Source: an uncultured Bacteroidales bacterium
GTDB taxonomy: Bacteria; Bacteroidota; Bacteroidia; Bacteroidales; Paludibacteraceae
Length of the DNA stretch: 11,846 bases
Direction of reading: 5' to 3'
NCBI GenBank assembly: GCA_946614295.1
Contig: CAMOGT010000022.1
Coordinates: 1 to 11,846, forward strand
Shown here: one piece after another, positions 8,775-11,846 of the stretch
How the letters are laid out: every line of letters starts with the position of its first letter
Numbering within the stretch: the first letter of the stretch is position 1
Position numbers and translations under genes: made by a program
Notes under the pieces: generated by a model
What the model was told of the DNA's origin: nothing
Seen by the model: the letters and a program-made list of their open reading frames with translations, nothing else
Database searches by the model: none

Positions 8775-10190
8775 TCACAAATTACAATCATATAGGGTCG
8801 CCTTGCCGCCTTCCACCTTAATATGGTTATAGGGCTTGGACGGGAATACAAGGTTCGTCATCGCCCAGTAGCCGTTGGCATCAAAAGCCTCAATGGAGCA
8901 ATGGTCAAGGAAGAGAATCACGTGATACGAATCCTGCTTGACAAAGAGCGGCGTAGTCGTTGCGCCGGTGAAATCCGCGGAGAAAGAGCAATCGCCCGAC
9001 TCGGTGCGGTCCATCGTGAAGGTGTGTTTATATACATTGAGGGTCATGACCACGCTCTCGCCGCAGTCATTGGAGAGGGTGATGACACCCGTCTCGGTGC
9101 CGCTCATATCCAGCTCAATGATGGCTATATCGCCGAGCTGCTTTGCCTCCGCTCCCTTGATAGCCATACTTTCCGGAGAGGGCAACACGCGTACGCGCAC
9201 CTCACCCGCGTCATCCTTATATAGACTCAACTCACGCGCGATCGTGTTTTGCGAGCGGAAGGAGACGGTAGGCACATTGTTTGCATACTGCCAGTTGGAC
9301 ATCCAGCCCAGGGATACTACGCGGTTATCCGGAGCGTTATGCCAGGTGAAGGTGCTGTAGTTATCCTTGCCGTAGTCCAGCCATTTGGTCTCGGCGGGAT
9401 CGTCGGTGCAGGTAAAGCTGTGACCGTCCCATTTCCCTACGAAATACTGCGTGGCACTGCCGCCGAATAGACCGCCCGGGTTAAGACTGACCAACAAAAT
9501 CCAATCGTCGCCGAATTGCAATAACTCCGGACACTCCCATACGCCTCCGTGGGCGCCGTAACCTGCACCGAAAGAAGATTCGTATTTCCATTCTTTCAAA
9601 TCGGCTGAGGAATAGAAACGGATCTCCTGCTGGCATGCCAATGTCATGAGCCAGCGTTGGCTCTGCGCATCCCAGCATACTTTCGGGTCGCGAAAATCAG
9701 AAACATCGCCTCTCAGTACGGGGTTACCCTCATATTTGGTGAACGTCATGCCGCCATCGAGACTATAGGCGATGGATTGATGCTGACCGCATATCTCCGA
9801 TTGGGTAAATACCGCCACGATGGCGTTCTCGCCAAATCCTGCTGTATTAGTACGGTCTATTACGATAGAGCCGGAGAAAATCGTTCCTAACGAGTCCGGA
9901 GAAAGAGCTATCGGCTGGGGCTCCCAATGGATGAGATCCGTAGAGGTAGCATGCCCCCAGTGCATCGGACCCCAGGTCGTACCGAAAGGATTGTGCTGAT
10001 AATAAAGATGCCATACTTGTGCGGCTTCGTCATAGAACATACCGTTCGGGTCATTCATCCAGTTCTGCGACGGAGAATGATGATACACGCTGCGATACGG
10101 TTCATCGGTGGGATGATGAGCCGGTTGGCGGGTACAGGATGCCATGACGCAAACCAGAGAAACTAAGAGGAAAATGGTTGTCTTTTTCAT
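8775..10190 (-). CDS. GH32 beta-fructosidase lipoprotein (levanase/inulinase/invertase type)
   Basis: A 471-residue glycoside hydrolase of family 32 with all three catalytic signatures. WMNDPNG (44-50) carries the nucleophile Asp47, RDPK (167-170) the transition-state stabiliser Asp168, and WECPEL (218-223) the acid/base Glu219. A five-bladed propeller (about 35-330) is followed by the C-terminal beta-sandwich (about 335-471), ending with the typical FLDHCSIEAFDANG segment. The signal peptide ends in lipobox MASC (Cys19). The next residues, TRQPAHH, are not acidic, so I predict a periplasm-facing lipoprotein rather than a surface one. It would release fructose from imported fructan oligosaccharides. 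Endo versus exo action and beta-2,1 versus beta-2,6 preference cannot be read from the sequence. The frame opens at a TTG at 10226, which lies inside the promoter's -7 element, so the ATG at 10190 is the start. It is the first gene of the operon. Confidence 0.96.
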   Translation of the reverse strand: MKKTTIFLLVSLVCVMASCTRQPAHHPTDEPYRSVYHHSPSQNWMNDPNGMFYDEAAQVWHLYYQHNPFGTTWGPMHWGHATSTDLIHWEPQPIALSPDSLGTIFSGSIVIDRTNTAGFGENAIVAVFTQSEICGQHQSIAYSLDGGMTFTKYEGNPVLRGDVSDFRDPKVCWDAQSQRWLMTLACQQEIRFYSSADLKEWKYESSFGAGYGAHGGVWECPELLQFGDDWILLVSLNPGGLFGGSATQYFVGKWDGHSFTCTDDPAETKWLDYGKDNYSTFTWHNAPDNRVVSLGWMSNWQYANNVPTVSFRSQNTIARELSLYKDDAGEVRVRVLPSPESMAIKGAEAKQLGDIAIIELDMSGTETGVITLSNDCGESVVMTLNVYKHTFTMDRTESGDCSFSADFTGATTTPLFVKQDSYHVILFLDHCSIEAFDANGYWAMTNLVFPSKPYNHIKVEGGKATLYDCNL

Positions 10191-10223
10191 CGTATTAAAT
10201 CGTTTTTGAGGTTTTTGACGGTG

Positions 10224-10255
10224 CAAAAGTACAACAAATTATACACGCGCACAAA
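10224..10255 (-). promoter_or_regulatory. Bacteroides-type promoter for the fructan operon
   Basis: On the minus strand a perfect -7 element TACTTTTG (10231 down to 10224; consensus TAnnTTTG) is preceded, with a 20-bp spacer, by TTTG (10255 down to 10252) at the -33 position. This matches the known primary-sigma promoter of Bacteroides. The predicted transcript would begin near 10218, giving a leader of about 28 nt before the GH32 ATG at 10190. The -33 TTTG is the end of a seven-T run that directly abuts the dyad at 10261-10319, so an activator bound there could touch RNA polymerase. Confidence 0.75.
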
Positions 10256-10319
10256 AAAATATGTTGCAAAATATGACACGTATGTTTCACTGCAACAAAT
10301 CGTGCATATTTTGCAACAT
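10253..10319 (-). terminator. Possible intrinsic terminator of the regulator transcript
   Basis: Read as RNA from the minus strand, the dyad would fold into a 15-bp stem extended by 4 bp beyond a single bulge, with a 20-nt loop. It is followed after one A by seven Us (10259 down to 10253). It begins 22 nt after the regulator's stop codon, a normal place for a terminator. The stem is A/T-rich at its base, so strength is uncertain, and the same bases may instead act as a DNA operator. Confidence 0.4.
10261..10319. repeat. 59-bp dyad with perfect 15-bp arms, candidate regulator operator
   Basis: ATGTTGCAAAATATG (10261-10275) is repeated exactly in inverted form as CATATTTTGCAACAT (10305-10319). 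Just inside, CACG (10277-10280) pairs with CGTG (10301-10304) if one base (10276) is bulged. The centre holds a second, imperfect dyad, TGTTTCA-C-TGCAACA (10283-10297), about the same axis. The heptamer TGCAACA thus occurs at 10291-10297 and 10312-10318 in direct orientation 21 bp apart, and inverted at 10262-10268. It lies immediately upstream of the -33 element, the place expected for an AraC-type activator site. Binding by the regulator encoded next door is inferred. Confidence 0.65.
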
Positions 10320-10341
10320 TTCTACCACTCGGGCGCTGCTT

Positions 10342-11817
10342 CTACCTTGCGCTGGGCAGATGCCCGAAGTACTCTTTATAGCATTTGGAGAAATAGCCGG
10401 GAGAGGAGAAACATAGTTCGAGCGCCACCTGCTGGATGGTCATGTCGGTCGTACGCAGCAACTCATCCGCGCGGACTAACCGGCGCTCACGGATGTAGTC
10501 TAAAGGCCCCTTGCCGGTGATTGCCTTGACGCGGCGGAAAATCTGCGTGCGGCTCAACGCAAGCGCACTACCGAGAAACTCCACATTCAGCTTCGGATCG
10601 GTCAAATGGTCATCTACTATCTGCTTCAGCCTTTCCCCGAAGGCTACATCGCGGTGACTCAGTTGAATGGCTTCCTGTACCTCCTCCAGTTGCGGCAGGA
10701 TATCACGCTTGATTTCCTTTTTGATGCTTCCCTGGGAATAGAATAAAAAAGCGAGTATGATCAGGAAAAGAAAACTGACGCCTACGATGATCAACACGAT
10801 CACTATGCGCCCATAGCGGATCTGTTGCCATCGCGATTCGGATTGCAACTGTACTATATGCAGGGTCTCAAAATCATGCATCCGCGCGCGGTACTGCATC
10901 AGCATCGGAGTGGCAATACTGGCATCTATCAGGATAGTCTCCAGTACCGTATCGCGCACAAAGGGCTCTCGGGACAATATGTGCGCGGCGGTTTCTATAA
11001 TCATATCTCCTCGTGAGGGATAGGTGGCGGAGCACTCGATTGTGCCGTCTAAAATAGCCTCCAACCCCAGTGTAATACCGTCAACACCCATGATCCGCAC
11101 GCTGCCTTTGCCGTACCCTTTACTGTCGCGTACTGCCTCTGCCGCTCCTATGGCCATCAGGTCATTATGCGCCACAATGGCATCTACATCCTTGTGTGTA
11201 CGCAAATAGTCAAGTACTACGCGGTAGGCGTCCTCTTTGTACCAAGAACCCATGACGGACGCGACTTCGGGATGGATGCCGCCGGATTGGGCTATCCGGT
11301 CCATCATCCCCTGATGACGAAGTGTAGCGGGAGTAGAGCCGGGAAGACCGGCTACCTCCAATACATGAAGCGCCTGTTTTTGGGTCGATTGGATAGAAAG
11401 GACCCAGTCTGCCATCAACTCACCTACACGGTAGTTATCTCCGCCGATAAAAGCAGTCCAATCCTCACCGCTTACTCGCCTGTCTGCAATAATGACAGGT
11501 ATTCCCGCGCTGTAGGCTCGGGTAACGGCAGGCTTGACCTCCTCCCCTACATTAGGACTGACAATCAGCAAATCCACCCGCTCGGCGATGAAACTGTCTA
11601 TCTGCGCGCATTGCAACTCACTACTGCCGTACGCGATGCGCCGCGATATGCGCATCTCCGGGTGCAGCAATAACTCACGCTCCATCTCATCATTCATTTT
11701 TTGCCGCCACGCATCATCCAAACATTGGCTCAGACCGATACGATACTGTCCCTGACGCGTGCCACATCCCGTCAAAACAAATAGTAAAACAAATGTACTG
11801 ATAATTATGTTTCTCAT
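10342..11817 (-). CDS. Membrane one-component regulator: periplasmic sugar-binding domain, one TM helix, AraC-type HTH
   Basis: A 491-residue protein built in four parts. An N-terminal signal sequence ends in lipobox LTGC (Cys18). A periplasmic-binding-protein domain of the ribose-binding type (about 25-310) has YRIGLSQCLDDAWRQKMNDE, VDLLIVSPN at 81-89, AFIGGDNYRVGE, VDAIVAHNDLMAIGAA near 211-226 and MGVDG at 243-247. One transmembrane helix spans about 337-360. After a basic, helical linker (361-394) comes an AraC-type DNA-binding domain (395-488) with two helix-turn-helix units (LGSALALSRTQIFRRVKAITG and VALELCFSSPGYFSKCYKEYFG). The sensor resembles that of BT1754, the fructose-sensing hybrid two-component protein of B. 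thetaiotaomicron, but the histidine kinase, ATPase and receiver domains of that class (several hundred residues) are missing. The frame is continuous and no remnant is visible. I infer that fructose binding is passed straight through the membrane to activate the operon downstream. It might also control its own promoter. Confidence 0.88.
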   Translation of the reverse strand: MRNIIISTFVLLFVLTGCGTRQGQYRIGLSQCLDDAWRQKMNDEMERELLLHPEMRISRRIAYGSSELQCAQIDSFIAERVDLLIVSPNVGEEVKPAVTRAYSAGIPVIIADRRVSGEDWTAFIGGDNYRVGELMADWVLSIQSTQKQALHVLEVAGLPGSTPATLRHQGMMDRIAQSGGIHPEVASVMGSWYKEDAYRVVLDYLRTHKDVDAIVAHNDLMAIGAAEAVRDSKGYGKGSVRIMGVDGITLGLEAILDGTIECSATYPSRGDMIIETAAHILSREPFVRDTVLETILIDASIATPMLMQYRARMHDFETLHIVQLQSESRWQQIRYGRIVIVLIIVGVSFLFLIILAFLFYSQGSIKKEIKRDILPQLEEVQEAIQLSHRDVAFGERLKQIVDDHLTDPKLNVEFLGSALALSRTQIFRRVKAITGKGPLDYIRERRLVRADELLRTTDMTIQQVALELCFSSPGYFSKCYKEYFGHLPSAR

Positions 11818-11819
11818 GC

Positions 11820-11842
11820 TGCAACATTTTCACGCTGCAAAA
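11820..11842. repeat. Operator-like motif upstream of the regulator start
   Basis: TGCAACA (11820-11826) is followed by TTTTCACGCTGCAAAA (11827-11842), so a second, similar heptamer TGCAAAA starts 16 bp after the first. The TTTCAC-TGCAA pairing resembles the centre of the dyad at 10281-10300 (TTTCACTGCAACA). The motif overlaps the regulator's -7 element and its predicted short leader, a position that suits negative autoregulation. Sharing of the motif is visible; binding is inferred. Confidence 0.45.
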
Positions 11843-11845
11843 TTA
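11838..11845 (-). promoter_or_regulatory. -7 element of the regulator promoter
   Basis: The minus strand reads TAATTTTG from 11845 down to 11838, a perfect match to the Bacteroides -7 consensus TAnnTTTG. The predicted transcript start near 11832 would leave a leader of only about 15 nt before the ATG at 11817. The -33 element would lie beyond the window, so the promoter cannot be fully confirmed. Confidence 0.5.
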
Positions 11846-11846
11846 G

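Noticed and set aside
8755..8778. GTG start of the permease overlapping the GH32 stop
   Set aside because: GTG at 8778 would overlap the TGA, but the added residues ISNDLIL do not look like a conserved MFS N-terminus. The ATG at 8754 has the usual MEKK start.
10191..10226. N-terminal extension of the GH32 protein from a TTG
   Set aside because: The TTG is part of the -7 promoter element TACTTTTG, upstream of the predicted transcript start, so it cannot be translated from this promoter. The signal peptide starts cleanly at the ATG at 10190.
10261..10319. CRISPR-like or insertion-sequence end interpretation of the repeated arms
   Set aside because: There is only one inverted pair with no regular spacers, no transposase and no target duplication. 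The location next to a promoter fits a regulatory dyad or terminator.
10320..10346. Direct repeat TTCTACC at 10320-10326 and 10340-10346
   Set aside because: Seven bases repeated once, with the second copy spanning the regulator's stop codon and no counterpart at its own promoter. This is likely chance.

Overview
The window looks like one polysaccharide utilization locus (PUL) from a member of the order Bacteroidales. The basis is a SusC/SusD pair, lipoprotein signal peptides on most of the exported proteins, Bacteroides-type promoter elements (TTTG / TAnnTTTG) and A-rich translation starts without clear Shine-Dalgarno sites. Base composition looks close to half G+C. I cannot name a genus. 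The predicted substrate is a fructan (levan or inulin type), because a canonical GH32 beta-fructosidase, a PfkB fructokinase, a sugar permease of the fucose-permease type and a BT1761-like protein sit together. The gene content resembles the B. thetaiotaomicron BT1754-BT1765 fructan locus.

All eight genes read on the minus strand, so transcription runs from high to low coordinates. First comes a membrane regulator (10342-11817), then a 151-bp intergenic control region (10191-10341). Seven tightly packed genes follow: GH32 lipoprotein (8775-10190), permease (7594-8754), fructokinase (6673-7575), SusC (3558-6653), SusD (1791-3530), a DUF4960-like glycan-binding lipoprotein (422-1789) and a divergent GH32-like lipoprotein that runs off the left edge (1-416). 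Gaps between these seven are 1 to 27 bp, so a single operon is likely.

Proposed working: the surface SusC/SusD complex, the binding lipoprotein and probably the truncated GH32-like lipoprotein capture, possibly cleave, and import fructan. The canonical GH32 enzyme, which lacks an acidic surface-export signal after its lipobox cysteine, would release fructose in the periplasm. The permease imports fructose and the fructokinase makes fructose 6-phosphate. The regulator's periplasmic domain would sense fructose and activate the operon.

The most unusual item is that regulator. It has the periplasmic sugar-binding domain and C-terminal AraC-type DNA-binding domain expected of a BT1754-like hybrid two-component system, but the histidine kinase and receiver domains are absent. 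One transmembrane helix and about 35 residues join sensor to DNA-binding domain. The second notable item is the control region, which holds a 59-bp dyad with perfect 15-bp arms just upstream of a good promoter. Its heptamer TGCAACA recurs just upstream of the regulator's own start codon. The dyad is followed by a T run on the transcribed strand, so it may be an operator, a terminator, or both.
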